The notes beneath the pieces were generated by a model. That model was given only the letters and a program-made list of their open reading frames with translations, searched no databases and had not been told where the DNA came from. From NCBI GenBank assembly GCA_965213595.1, contig CBDBZO010000006.1, positions 62,001-126,000 on the forward strand: 64,000 nucleotides of DNA, read 5' to 3'. The position numbers were made by a program, and so were the translations under genes. The DNA comes from JBCCFC01 sp965213595. Lineage in GTDB: Bacteria; Chloroflexota; Anaerolineae; Caldilineales; Caldilineaceae. Of the stretch, positions 51,692 to 61,800 are shown one piece after another (within the stretch, counting starts at the first letter, position 1; every line of letters begins with the position of its first letter).

Positions 51692-52558
51692 CTAAAGTTT
51701 ACCATAAAACGCCGCAACCCCCGCAAAGTCCCCCTCGCCCAGCCCCCGCTGCACCGCGAGCTGATACACCTCCTTCGCCACGCTGGCCAGCGGCATGGCG
51801 ACGCCGCTTTCGTAGGCCGCCGTCGCCACCATCTGCAGGTCTTTGTGCATCCAGCGCAGGGGGAACTCCGTGTCCCCGTAGTCGCCTCTGGTGAGTTTGT
51901 CCCGCTTGCCCGCGACAAAGGGCGCCGTTACCGGCCCGCCGACCAGCGCGTCCAGCAGCACCCCGCGCGACAGCCCCAGCCCTTCGCCCAGCGCCAGCCC
52001 CTCGGCCACGGCCACCATGGACGTTGCCAACATGTGGTTGATGACGAGCTTGAGCGCCGTGCCCATGCCCGCCTCACCCACGTGGACAACGCGCTGGCCC
52101 ATCGCCTCGAAGAGCGGGCGCGCTTCCTCGATGTCGGTGGCCTCGCCGCCCGCAAAAAAGACCAGCGCCGCCTCCGCTGCCTGCTGCTTCGACCCCGCGA
52201 CCGGCGCATCGATAAAGCGCACGCCATACGATTCTGCTTCGCGCGCCATCTCTTGAGCAAACGATTTGTGCGTTGTGCTGCAATCGATCCAGAGCGCGCC
52301 CTCCGACAGCGCGGCGAGAAAGCCGCTGTCACCAAGCGCTGTCTCGCGCACAGCTTCGGGATGTGCCAGCATCGTCATCAGCGTCTGCCTCTGCTGCGCC
52401 ACGTCCGCGGGCGTTTTCGCCCACGTGGCCCCATACCCAGCGAGCTCATCCGCCTTCTCGCGCGTGCGATTGTGCACGACGAGGTCGTGCCCGGTCGCCT
52501 GCAAATTCGCCGCCATGCGGCTGCCCATAATGCCGAGTCCAATAAAGCCAACTGTCAT
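51692..52558 (-). CDS. NAD(P)-dependent beta-hydroxyacid dehydrogenase (3-hydroxyisobutyrate dehydrogenase family)
   Basis: A 288-residue oxidoreductase. Rossmann motif GFIGLGIMGSRMAANLQATG, substrate-binding DAPVAGSKQQAAEAALVFF, and catalytic Lys in GTALKLVINHMLATSM. It may act on 3-hydroxyisobutyrate, tartronate semialdehyde or succinic semialdehyde; I cannot decide. It converges with mdh, and GAAAGGAACAGA precedes its ATG. Confidence 0.92.
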   Translation of the reverse strand: MTVGFIGLGIMGSRMAANLQATGHDLVVHNRTREKADELAGYGATWAKTPADVAQQRQTLMTMLAHPEAVRETALGDSGFLAALSEGALWIDCSTTHKSFAQEMAREAESYGVRFIDAPVAGSKQQAAEAALVFFAGGEATDIEEARPLFEAMGQRVVHVGEAGMGTALKLVINHMLATSMVAVAEGLALGEGLGLSRGVLLDALVGGPVTAPFVAGKRDKLTRGDYGDTEFPLRWMHKDLQMVATAAYESGVAMPLASVAKEVYQLAVQRGLGEGDFAGVAAFYGKL

Positions 52559-52650
52559 TCTGTTCCTTTCCGTTCATCAATAGTCAACACCGCACAAGCA
52601 TAAAGCGAACGGGCAAACCTTGCCTTAACATTTGTTAAGCCAGGAAAGTT

Positions 52651-52754
52651 TAACGCGGAGAGCGCGGAGGCAGAGGCGCAGAGGGCCGCGGAGGGAAGAC
52701 AAATCAATCACCCTCCGCGGCCCCCTGCGCCTGCTCTGCGTTCTCCGCGTTGAA
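52651..52754. repeat. CGCGGAG inverted repeat
   Basis: Left arm 52651-52696 (ACGCGGAGAGCGCGGAGGCAG onward) and right arm 52711-52754 (CCTCCGCGGCCCCC...CTCCGCGTT) pair over about 44 nt with a 14-nt loop. It lies in the 208-nt gap between two minus-strand genes and also covers the end of the Crp-like gene's 3' region. Confidence 0.85.
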
Positions 52755-52766
52755 CCTTCTTCGGAG

Positions 52767-53363
52767 TTACCGGATGGCCCGCCGAATGCGCGACAGCGAC
52801 ACATCGGTGATGCCGAGGTAGGAAGCAATGTGGTATTGGGGAATGCGCTCGACCAAAGGCGCGTGCTGGCTCAGGAAATCGCGGTAGCGCTCGCTGGCGT
52901 CCTGCTGGAGCAGGCCGAGCGCGCGCAGCTCCTTGCGCATCAGCAGCCACTCGGCCAGCTTACGACCGAGCCGGTCAAAGGCGGGGTCTGCGTCGAAGAG
53001 GGCGACGAAATCGGCGTAAGGGGCAGTAAGCAGCGCGGTGGGTTCCAGCGTTTCAATGCCGTAGATCACGGGCTGCTGCAGGAGGTAGGCCGCGTGGGGA
53101 GCGCCAAAGGTGCCCGCGCCGGTAAAGGCCTTGTTACTTTCCGAGCCGTTCTCGTCGAGGTAATAAAAACGCAGCAGCCCGCTGCAGACGAAGAGCAACT
53201 CGTGGACGTTCTCGCCGGGCAGCAGAACGTGTTCGCGTGCGGCGTGGCGGCGCTCTCGAAAAATCGAGGCGAAGCGCATCCACTGGTCATCATCCAGCGC
53301 GACCCACTGGTTGAGCGCGGTGCGCATGGGGTGGACACGGGGGAATGTCGAAATAGACGGCAT
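52767..53363 (-). CDS. Crp/Fnr family transcription regulator
   Basis: A 198-residue regulator with an N-terminal cyclic-nucleotide-binding-like domain (REHVLLPGENVHELLFVCSG then LLRFYYLDENGSES) and a C-terminal winged helix (IPQYHIASYLGITDVSLSRIRRAIR). The CNB domain lacks the usual cAMP-binding RxS pattern, so cAMP binding is doubtful. It lies 176 nt upstream of ppk1's stop on the same strand; its targets are unknown. Confidence 0.85.
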   Translation of the reverse strand: MPSISTFPRVHPMRTALNQWVALDDDQWMRFASIFRERRHAAREHVLLPGENVHELLFVCSGLLRFYYLDENGSESNKAFTGAGTFGAPHAAYLLQQPVIYGIETLEPTALLTAPYADFVALFDADPAFDRLGRKLAEWLLMRKELRALGLLQQDASERYRDFLSQHAPLVERIPQYHIASYLGITDVSLSRIRRAIR

Positions 53364-53421
53364 GGCATTTTGCCTTGGGGCTTAACGCGAAGCACTCGCG
53401 CGTGGAATGTTAGAAGAAATA

Positions 53422-53500
53422 ATCAACAAAGGACGCGAAGGCACACGAAGAAAAGAAGGTCGACCCTCTTCCTTCGCGCTTCTTCGCGCCCTTCGTTGAT
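53422..53500. repeat. ACGAAGG inverted repeat, second copy
   Basis: Arms ATCAACAAAGGACGCGAAGG and CTTCGCGCCCTTCGTTGAT pair across a short spacer, between the Crp-like gene and ppk1. Sister of the copy at 41500-41578. Confidence 0.75.
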
Positions 53501-53538
53501 CAAGTTGTGTGCCGTTGAGACCCGTTTAATCGACGCGA

Positions 53539-55872
53539 TCACCCCTCCGCCTCGAAGTGCCAAGTATGGCGCTGGGCCTGCTCCATCAGCACCTCGTGCG
53601 TGCCGTCGCTGGCGGCTTGCTTGTCGGGGCGGTCGGGGCTCTCTGCTGTCGGCGGGGAGAGCTTTCGGTACCGACCGTCCGGCAGCATCTCCCACGCCTG
53701 TCGCTGATCGGCCAGCATCGTCTGCAACACGTTGATGACGTAGGCGCGCAGCCGCTTGTCCTCGATGGGCGTAATGGCCTCGACGCGCGCGCTGAGGTTG
53801 CGGCTCATCCAGTCCGCGCTGCCCATGTAGACGAGCGGCTCCTCGCTCTCGCTGCTCTTGTTGGCAAAATAAAAGAGACGCGAGTGCTCCAAAAAGCGCC
53901 CGATAACGCTGATCACGCGCATGGATTCGCTGATGCCGGGCAGCCCAGGCCGCACGCGACAGACGCCGCGCACGATCAGGTCAACCCGAACGCCCGCCTG
54001 CGATGCTTCGTAGAGCTTCTCCGTCACCGTCACGTCGTCCAGCCCGTTCATCTTGAGGATCACGTGCGCCTCGCGCCCGGCCAGGGCGTTGGCGATTTCG
54101 TTGTCGAGCAGCTCCAAAAAGTGCTGGCGCATGTTTACGGGCGCAACGAGCAGCTTGCGGTAGTGGCGCTGGCGGCTGTAGCCCGTGAGAAAGTTAAACA
54201 AATCCATGATGTCCTGCCCCAGCTCCGGCTCGCACGAGAGCAGGCCCAGGTCCGTGTACAGGTTGGCCGTTTTGGGGTTGTAGTTGCCCGTGCCAATGTG
54301 GTAGTAGGCGCGCAGCCCATCCTCCTCCTGCCGAATGGCAAGCGAAAGTTTGGCGTGTGTCTTCAGCCCGACCAGGCCGTAGGCGACGTGGCAACCCGCG
54401 TTTTCCAGCGTACGCGCCCAATCGATGTTGCGTTCCTCGTCGAAGCGCGCCTTGAGCTCTACGAGCACGGCGACCTGCTTGCCGCGCTCCGCCGCGTGCA
54501 TCAGCGCGTTGGCGATTGGTGAATCGGCGCTTGTGCGATAGATCGTCTGCTTGATGGCGAGCACCTGCGGATCGTTGGCGGCGGCTTCGATAAACTGCTG
54601 CGTGGTGGCGGCAAAGCTGTGGTAGGGGTGGTGGACGAGCAGATCGCCCTGGCGGATCAGCGCAAACATTTCGCCTGGGCGCTGGCGACCGTTCAGCCCG
54701 ATAAAGCGTGGCGGCGTCAGCGGCGTCCACGCGTCATACTTCAGGTGCGGCAGGTTGACGTCGCCCAGGCCAAAGAAATCGGCCTGCCGCAGCCAGCCGC
54801 GCACGGGGTAAACGTCCTGCTGATCGACGTGGAGCTCGTGCACGAGCAGATTGCGCACCTTGAGCGGCATCGCCTCGTCCACTTCGAGCCGCACCACGGG
54901 GGCAAAGCGACGTTCGCGCAGCTCCTCGTTGATTAGCTCCAGCAGGTCGTCCGCTTCCTCCTCGCTGCGGGCAATGTCGGCGTTGCGCGTCACGCGGAAG
55001 GGGTAGGCCGCGTCAATTTTCATGCCAGTGAACATTTCATTCAGGTTGTGGGTGATGATTTGCTCAAGCGGCACAAAGTTTAGCCCGTCACCGAGCGGAA
55101 CCCAGCGCGGGCGGTTGGCCGGCACCTTGACGCGCGCAAAGTGTTCGTCCCCACTCATCGGGTCATGGATCACGACGGCCAGGCTGAGGCTCATGTTGCT
55201 GATAAAGGGGAAGGGATGGCCGGGGTCCACGCCCAGCGGCGTCAAAATGGGGTAAACTTCGCGGCGGTAATAGTCGTCCATGCGCATCTGCTCGGCCCGC
55301 GTCAGGTCGTCGTAGCGGCGGATATGCAGCCCCTGCTCGGCCAGCGCAGGCAGGATGTCGTCGAGCAGCGTGCTGCTCTGCTGCGCCAGCAGAATGCGCA
55401 CCTTCTCGCTGATCAGCTGGAGCTGCGTATCCGGCGACCAGCCGGAAATGTTGAGGTTGGCCAGGCCCGCCGCCTGCTGCCGCTTGAGCCCGCCAACGCG
55501 CTTGCGGAAAAACTCGTCCAGGTTGCTGGCCGTGATCGCGATAAAGCGCAGCCGCTCCAGCAGCGGCGTTCGCTCGTCCATCGCCTCGTAGAGCACGCGC
55601 CAGTTAAAATCGAGCCAGCTCAACTCGCGGTTGTAGACAACGTCCGAACGGCTCAATTCGCTTAAAGAAAGCGTGGCAATATCAAAATCCGGGGTAAACA
55701 CTTTGCCCGGCGGCTCAATAAAAAGGGCATTGATTGCTTCGCTGGCTGTCGCGTCGTCGAGTGCAGGATTATCTGAATGTTTGGCGGCTTGAGCGGCGGG
55801 GGCGCTGCCGTTGGCGTTGGCGCCGGCTTGCTCTTTAGCGGGTTGGTTAGCGGTTGAGTCGGCGGTTGCCAT
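53539..55872 (-). CDS. ppk: Polyphosphate kinase 1
   Basis: A 777-residue PPK1 that makes polyphosphate from ATP. Domains in order: N (about 70-170, YNRELSWLDFNWRVL), head, and the two C domains with the phosphorylated His region (LVGLKTHAKLSLAIRQEEDG and RAYYHIGTGNYNPKTANLYT) and RPGLPGISESMRVISVIGRF. The C-terminal 90 residues (PTAESPDRPDKQAASDGTHEVL) extend the usual length. The first 60 residues are disordered Ala/Asn/Ser-rich. RBS AAGGAGAACCCC precedes the ATG. Confidence 0.97.
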   Translation of the reverse strand: MATADSTANQPAKEQAGANANGSAPAAQAAKHSDNPALDDATASEAINALFIEPPGKVFTPDFDIATLSLSELSRSDVVYNRELSWLDFNWRVLYEAMDERTPLLERLRFIAITASNLDEFFRKRVGGLKRQQAAGLANLNISGWSPDTQLQLISEKVRILLAQQSSTLLDDILPALAEQGLHIRRYDDLTRAEQMRMDDYYRREVYPILTPLGVDPGHPFPFISNMSLSLAVVIHDPMSGDEHFARVKVPANRPRWVPLGDGLNFVPLEQIITHNLNEMFTGMKIDAAYPFRVTRNADIARSEEEADDLLELINEELRERRFAPVVRLEVDEAMPLKVRNLLVHELHVDQQDVYPVRGWLRQADFFGLGDVNLPHLKYDAWTPLTPPRFIGLNGRQRPGEMFALIRQGDLLVHHPYHSFAATTQQFIEAAANDPQVLAIKQTIYRTSADSPIANALMHAAERGKQVAVLVELKARFDEERNIDWARTLENAGCHVAYGLVGLKTHAKLSLAIRQEEDGLRAYYHIGTGNYNPKTANLYTDLGLLSCEPELGQDIMDLFNFLTGYSRQRHYRKLLVAPVNMRQHFLELLDNEIANALAGREAHVILKMNGLDDVTVTEKLYEASQAGVRVDLIVRGVCRVRPGLPGISESMRVISVIGRFLEHSRLFYFANKSSESEEPLVYMGSADWMSRNLSARVEAITPIEDKRLRAYVINVLQTMLADQRQAWEMLPDGRYRKLSPPTAESPDRPDKQAASDGTHEVLMEQAQRHTWHFEAEG

Positions 55873-56056
55873 GGGGTTCTCCTTATTGCGTTGCCTGTTT
55901 GCTCGCCTGGCTGTTCACATCCGGCAGCAAACCTTTCCCGCATTGTAGAGAGAAGCCGCCATTTTGTCGAATTCACGTAAATCGGGCACACTTCCGGCAG
56001 AGAAGAAGTTGATTTGTGTGGCGTAGCCCTGTACGCCCCTGAAAGGATGCAACCCA

Positions 56057-57079
56057 ATGGGTATCGGAGGCGTGGTGGCGCTCTTTGCGCCGCTCTTTTT
56101 GATTGTGGCGTTCGCCAACGTGGCCGAGCGCAACCGCCAGCGCGAACGGCCCTGGCAGGGCTGGGCGATTGTCGCTTATCTATTCACCGCCGTGCTCTAT
56201 CTGCTGGCCCTGGTAATTGGCCCGCTAATCACGCAGGCCGATCCAGATTTGCTGGGGTTCACGATTGAATCGCCGAGCCTGCTGATTATGGGCTCCGTGA
56301 TCCCGTCGCTGCTCGGTCTGCTGCTGCTAATTCCAGCCGTGCGCCGCCCCATCGCCCGCGTGCTCCCGGTGGATGCGGAAAATCCCGTTCACGCGGTGGC
56401 GCTGTCGCTGAGCATGTTGGTCTTTATCAACCTGTTTTTGACGCTGGGCATCGGGCTGGCCAACCTGAGCGAAACCCTGGCCACGGCCAGCGAGCAGCAG
56501 GTCGACGCCGACGCGGATACGCTAACGGGTCTGTGGACACAGCAAATTTTGACGCTGTTTCTCGCCATCGTCGGCGTCGGCTGGCTGCTGCGGCGGGACG
56601 GCGTCGATGTGTTCGAGCGCCTGGGGTTGACGCGCATCACGCTGCCGCAGGGAGCGATTGGCTTGGGCTTGGGGTTGCTGATGGTGCCGGCGGTGGCGGG
56701 GTTGAGCTGGCTCGGCTCATTGCTCGGCCTGGGCTTTGATCCGGATGTGGAGAACCTGACGGAGCAGCTGCTCGGCGATCTCTTTACCACGCCCTTTGGC
56801 ATTCTCACGCTCGGCCTTGCCGCCGCCCTGGGCGAGGAGCCAATCTTTCGCGGTGCGCTGCAGCCGCGCTTTGGTCTGTGGCTCACCGCCGGGCTCTTTG
56901 CCGTGGTGCACAGCAACTACGGATTCTCGTTTTCCACGCTGGTCGTTTTCCTGCTCGGCCTCGTGCTCGGCGTGGTGCGCATCCGCTACAACACCACCAC
57001 GGCGATGATTTTGCACGCGGTCTACAATATCTCGCTTGGCCTGATCACCTATTTTGGCATACAGCTCTTGGATTTTTAA
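56057..57079 (+). CDS. CPBP family intramembrane glutamic endopeptidase
   Basis: A 340-residue polytopic protein of the CAAX protease/bacteriocin-processing family (CPBP). The catalytic GEEPIFRGALQPRFG, HSNYGFS and NTTTAMILHAVYN supply the Glu-Glu, Arg, His and Asn-type residues. The N-terminal half has five or six hydrophobic segments. Substrate unknown. It has its own terminator downstream. Confidence 0.88.
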   Translation: MGIGGVVALFAPLFLIVAFANVAERNRQRERPWQGWAIVAYLFTAVLYLLALVIGPLITQADPDLLGFTIESPSLLIMGSVIPSLLGLLLLIPAVRRPIARVLPVDAENPVHAVALSLSMLVFINLFLTLGIGLANLSETLATASEQQVDADADTLTGLWTQQILTLFLAIVGVGWLLRRDGVDVFERLGLTRITLPQGAIGLGLGLLMVPAVAGLSWLGSLLGLGFDPDVENLTEQLLGDLFTTPFGILTLGLAAALGEEPIFRGALQPRFGLWLTAGLFAVVHSNYGFSFSTLVVFLLGLVLGVVRIRYNTTTAMILHAVYNISLGLITYFGIQLLDF

Positions 57080-57141
57080 GCGGCCACGGGGACGGCTGTC
57101 AAAGCGGTCGGGAAAGATGCAACTTTTAGAGAATAGACAAA

Positions 57142-57170
57142 GCCCTCGGTTGAACCGAGGGCCTTTTCTT
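57142..57170 (+). terminator. Terminator of the CPBP gene
   Basis: Stem GCCCTCGG / CCGAGGGC with loop TTGAA, then CTTTTCTTTCTC. Lies 63 nt after the CPBP stop; good rho-independent form. Confidence 0.75.
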
Positions 57171-57253
57171 TCTCAACATTCCGGCGTGATCCGAGTCAAG
57201 AACCTGCGGTGCACGCTGTGGATCAGCCGGAAATGCGCCGTTTGCTATCTAGC

Positions 57254-57328
57254 TTAGCCGCCAACGCCCGTGTAGATCGGCTTGGAGGCGGGACGGGTAT
57301 CTGTGTTCTTCTTGGCAAAGTGGGTCAT
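57254..57328 (-). CDS. 24-residue peptide ORF with strong ribosome binding site
   Basis: A very short frame, MTHFAKKNTDTRPASKPIYT followed by GVGG, preceded by ACGGAGAACTACA, a good Shine-Dalgarno sequence at normal spacing. The frame stays open another 37 codons upstream but the internal ATG with its site is the better start. Glu-free, basic, ending in Tyr-Thr-Gly-Val-Gly-Gly; it could be a small signalling or modified peptide. No modifying or export gene is adjacent, so the function is open. Confidence 0.4.
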   Translation of the reverse strand: MTHFAKKNTDTRPASKPIYTGVGG

Positions 57329-57718
57329 TGTAGTTCTCCGTTGTTGTGCCTGAATGGGGTTCGATGAAACTAGACTATTTGGTTGTTCATACCGCAGGTT
57401 CTGCCTGCTACATGTACCATAGGTCAGCGCTGGGGTCAATACGGTTTGAGTGGTTTTGTGGCAAGAATTATCAAATTTACATCAAATTATGTGTGAGCCG
57501 GTCGGTAGTTTGACTGGATTTGCTCTACAGTATTTATTGGTGCAGAGGAAGATGGGGAGCTGAACAAAGGTACTTTAGCCATTACGCAGTTGACGACGTT
57601 TTAGGTGAGTAGACCTTCGGGAGGCAACCATGAGGGGAACCGAGCGTTCAGTCGTTTCTAGTCACCTCTCGGAGATTGGGCCTGCGAATCAATGTCAACA
57701 TGTTCAACTGCTTAATTC
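57329..57718. other. Non-coding gap before the IS5 element
   Basis: About 390 nt with no gene I can support. It holds the ribosome binding site of the 24-residue frame, a small GCAGGTTCTGCCTGC palindrome near 57404 and ordinary sequence. Confidence 0.6.
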
Positions 57719-57721
57719 TTA

Positions 57722-58619
57722 GAGTGTATTTGAAAAGTCCTGTTTGGTAGAATGGGAGGTGCAAACCGAAGCCATTCACCAAACAGGAGAAGGACATTGT
57801 CACACAAACGAAAAGGATACTCAAGCGACGTAACGGACGCGCAGTGGGCATGGCTAGAAGCTCGCCTGCGGCGACGACTCGAACAGAACCGGCTGGGGCG
57901 ACCAATGGAGTTGGAGTTGCGCGAGGTGGTCAACGCCATTTTTTACATTTTGCGCAATGGGGGACAGTGGGCAAACATGCCTCACGACCTGCCAAACCCC
58001 AACAGCGTTTACTACCACTTTCGCAAGTGGTGCAAGGACGGCACCTGGCGCTACCTCAACCGGGCGCTGCGGCGCTTTGACCGCCTGCAACGCAACCGGG
58101 CCCCGAAACCAAGCGCGGCGGTGATGGATAGTCAGAGCGTCAAAACCACTGAGGCGGGCGGTATTCGTGGCTACGACGCAGGCAAAAAGGTGAGCGGGCG
58201 CAAACGCCACATCGTGGTCGACACCGTCGGGAACTTACTCGACGTGGTTGTGCACGCGGCCAACGTGCAGGACTACCACGGGGCCAAGCGCGTTTTGGAC
58301 AAGGTCACCGAGACCGTCGACTCGCTGCAACTCATTTGGGCCGACGGCATTTACGAGAAGGGCGGCCTGGTCGAGTGGGTGCGCGATACACTCGACATTG
58401 CCCTGGAAGTGGTCAAACGGCCCAAAGACCAAAAGGGCTTCGTCGTTCTGCCCCGCCGCTGGGTCGTCGAGCGCACGCTGGCCTGGTTCGGCAAGTATCG
58501 TCGCTTGAGCAAGGACTACGAGCGCTGTCCGCAGAGCAGCGAAGGCATGATCTATGCCGCTTCCATCGCGACTATGTTGGGCCGCATCAAGGCCTAGCTC
58601 CGACTTTTCAAATACACTC
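57722..58619 (+). mobile_element. Complete IS5-family insertion sequence
   Basis: An 898-bp element with perfect terminal inverted repeats GAGTGTATTTGAAAAGTC (57722-57739) and their complement (58602-58619), flanked by a TA duplication (57720-57721 and 58620-58621). It carries one uninterrupted transposase frame. The right end touches the left terminus of a MITE-like repeat, so it inserted at that repeat's border. Confidence 0.93.
57797..58597 (+). CDS. IS5-family transposase
   Basis: About 266 residues in one frame. DDE residues: Asp in VMDSQSVKTTEAGG, Asp in IWADGIYEKGG and Glu in WVVERTLAWFGKYRRL. HTH-like N-terminus RKGYSSDVTDAQWAWLEARL. The TTG start has CAGGAGAAGGACA in front and fits the family; an upstream ATG at 57752 gives a longer but untypical N-terminus. 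The gene looks intact, so the copy may be active. Confidence 0.95.
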   Translation: MSHKRKGYSSDVTDAQWAWLEARLRRRLEQNRLGRPMELELREVVNAIFYILRNGGQWANMPHDLPNPNSVYYHFRKWCKDGTWRYLNRALRRFDRLQRNRAPKPSAAVMDSQSVKTTEAGGIRGYDAGKKVSGRKRHIVVDTVGNLLDVVVHAANVQDYHGAKRVLDKVTETVDSLQLIWADGIYEKGGLVEWVRDTLDIALEVVKRPKDQKGFVVLPRRWVVERTLAWFGKYRRLSKDYERCPQSSEGMIYAASIATMLGRIKA

Positions 58620-58621
58620 TA

Positions 58622-58785
58622 AGGTTCCGTTGATACTTTGCTAAATGAGCTTGGCAGGGAGGTCGAGCGCGCCCTCATCCCCAGCCCTTTCCCCACGCGT
58701 GGGGGAAGGGAGCCTCGGCCTCCCCTCTCCCAGGATGGGAGAGGGGCCGGGGGTGAGGGCCAATTCTCAAATGTCAACGGAACCT
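58622..58785. repeat. MITE-like repeat copy 4, complete (AGGTTCCGTTGA family)
   Basis: Perfect 12-bp ends AGGTTCCGTTGA (58622-58633) and TCAACGGAACCT (58774-58785). Between them: GGGAGGTCGAGCGCGCCCTCAT, hairpin CCCTTTCCCCACGCGTGGGGGAAGGG, hairpin CCCCTCTCCCAGGATGGGAGAGG, GGGGGTGAGGGCC. Copies 1-3 at 24723, 30768 and 46145 are related along their whole length. The remaining 46 nt to the CHAT frame end are ordinary. Confidence 0.85.
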
Positions 58786-58831
58786 AGCTTTGTAGAAGAA
58801 GATGTATGAGAGGACGCCAGCTGAAGAGCGG

Positions 58832-61800
58832 TTAAAGCGTACCCCAATCGCCGGTGAGGAGAAAGGGCGACCAGAAGTAGGGGTGCGCGTAGGGAGATTG
58901 TGTATCGGCTTGTGCAAAATTCAGCTGGGCGTGGCGCAACGCCTCGCCTTTGGTTCGGCCCTGCGCCAGCTGATGATAGAGCATATCCATGAGTGTGGCC
59001 GTGGAGTTGTCCTCCACGGTCCACAGCGTAGAAATGAGTTGTCCTCCACGGTCCACAGCGTAGAAATGAGTGAAGCGGCCCCCGCGGCCAAAAAGGCGCG
59101 CATCAAGCCCATCAATTCGTCCCCCCCGCCAATCATGCTGCGGCCCGTTTGACACGCGCTTAACACAACCAGCGAGGCCTTAAGCTGCAGGTTGAAAACA
59201 TCCAGCATGGTCAGCCAGCCGTCGGCCAGCGCCAGGCCGGAAAATAGCGGGTTGTCCCCTCGAAAGCAGCCGTGTGTGGCCAGATGTAGGACGTGGCTAT
59301 CCGGGGCAAGCCGACGCAGCTGCGCCAGGGTAGCCTGCTCCTCGCAAAGGGCTACGCCGGTGGAGAGACCGAGCGCGGCCGCAACGCCGCTTGCTTCGCG
59401 CGTGGTAAACGGCAGCCGCCCCCCATAGGAATAGCCAAAGGCCACGGCATTCGGCGCGGTCGCGAGCGTTGTCGAGGGCGGGCGCAACAGACTTGCGCCG
59501 GGCAGGTAGCTGACCTGGGTTTGCTCCAGCAGGTAGTGATCGCCGCTGTGCAGCGCATGAAACGGAACGTAGTGGAGCGAGCCGTGGGGAACCACCACCA
59601 GTTTGTCGCGCGACTGGATCTGCCGGTCAACGGGTGCAAGCAGCAGCTCGTGTAGCTGATTAAGCACGCCGCGCGCATTGGGCAACAGACGCGACGCCGC
59701 GGCTGGCTGATTGGCCACCGCGCGCAAATTGAGATGAAACAGCTTGAGCAACTGTTCGACTTGAGCCGTGCTCACCGCGAGCGGATAGGCGTGAACTGCT
59801 TCCTGCGTAGCGGTAAACGCCACGAGCTGCCCGCGGATGCTAAAGTATTCGAGCAGCAGCACATCCGCCGGCAGCGTCGATTGATTGGTGCACAGGGACG
59901 CCCATTGCTCGCCGTTCCGAGGAAAAGGTGCTTGGGGCGTCTGGTAAGCCTTCTCCACCATCAGGTCGTGCCACATCTGCGTAATTCTGGCTTCGAGCTG
60001 CAGCAGCCGCGGTGGAAGCGGGTTGGCTACTTGAAAGTTGGCCCCTCGCTTCTGCGCAGCTTCCAAAAGATTGGGGGCGACCCGTGCTCCGTGAGCATCA
60101 ACCTGTCGGTAATCTTCCCAGCGCTGGTAAGCGCGGTCGCGCTCCGTGCGTAAATTAGTAAGCTCCTCAAGCAGGGGCTGCTTTGCGGCGCTGTCAAGCG
60201 GTAAATGGAGATCAAATTGCGCCGAAACCATGTCAATCAGCGTTCGCGATTTTGCCCGCTCGGCAAACGCCAGCGCCCGCCGCGTCAGTCCCGCGTCCAG
60301 GCAGAGCTTGGCCGCTTCTTCATAAATGATAATTTTGTCCTGTACAAAGTCTGCGCGAAATTCAATCATCAAGTTGCCGCGCATCTGTTCCAGCTCATCG
60401 ATTGCCTGTTCAAAGGCCGCCAGCGCCCACTGAATTTCCCCGCGTTTGGTATGAACCTGCGCCAAGACATAGTGTGCTTGGTGCGTTACCTCCGGCATTC
60501 GGCTATCTTCGCCAATAATGAGCGCCTCTTTGGCCAGCAGCTGCGCCGCTTCTGCCTGCCCCAGCGGCAGAGCGGACCGCGCCATCACCAAGCAGGCCTG
60601 CGCCATCTGAACGGACAGGTGGTGATGGGTAAACGTCTGCAGGCAGCGCCGCGCCACGGCAAGACTACCGGCGAATTTTCCCTGCTGCTGTAGAACCATG
60701 GCCTGTTCGAGCTCGACGCGCGCGCTGTACTCTTCGTTGCCCTCCGCTTCAAACAGCGCTTTTGCCTCGCCAAGAGCCTGCTGAGCCGCCTCCAGCTGAT
60801 TTAAGCCCACGTGGGCGCGCGCCCCATTGAGCTGCGCTTGGGCCATATCGAAGCGCGAGTTTGAGTGCCGCGCCTGCTTGTACACATTTTGCACACGCTG
60901 GAGCACGTCGTCGAAGCGCCGCAGATGGAGCAAGCAATTGCTGATGTCTAGATCGACCTTTAACACATCGGCCTCGCGGCCAGCCGTTGCGAAGTGCAAA
61001 CGAGCCTGGTTTAACAGCGCCAACGCTTCGTTGTAGCGCCCCAGCATCATGTAGGTGGAGGCCATGTTTGTACGCACGCGGGCAACTTCACCCGTTTGCC
61101 CCAGCCGTTCCAGCGTGCACAGCGCGGCTTCGCTCGCTTCGATGGACTCTTGAAAGCGGCCTAATTCTTGCAGATTGATTGCGCGATTCTGCTCCACCCA
61201 AGCTATGTTCTCCTCAATTGTCTGAGGCAAACGTTCATAACATGACTTCGCTTTATCATAGAGATGAAGCGCCTTTAGCGCCTGTCCACGGCGACCGTAT
61301 GCGGTGGCAAGATTAAGCGTAACCCCGCCGAGCAGTTCCCACTGCCCCGCTGCCTCAAATACCTGGCTCGCCCAGTGCCCCGCGCGAATGGCCTCCTCGT
61401 GCCGGCCCTGGCAGGCCAGCGCAAAGACCTTGCCCATCTCCGCCTTGGCCTGTTCGAGCGGGCGTTCGCGCAGCTCGTAGATCGCAGCCACTTCGTCGTA
61501 TAGTTCAACGGCGCGAACGTAATTGCCCACGCCGCCCACGGAAAGTGCGTTGGCTTCTACCATCAAGCCCAGGGCGCGCATCAAATCGTTGCGGCGCAAA
61601 TCTGCCATTTCGAGCAGCAGCTGCCCAATGCGGCGCGACGCTTCCAAATCTGAGCGCATCAAAGCGCCCGCCCGCTGCTTGAGCACGCGCGCCAAACGCA
61701 TCGTTAAACCGCCCGCGTGGGCATGCAGCAGGCTGCGTTGTTCATGGAATTCTGGCATCGTCAACAGCCGCTCCGCAAACTGCTCGGACCGCACGGGCAG

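Noticed and set aside
57648..57905. Minus-strand frame across the left IS5 end
   Set aside because: It spans the insertion border and runs against the transposase; not a plausible gene.
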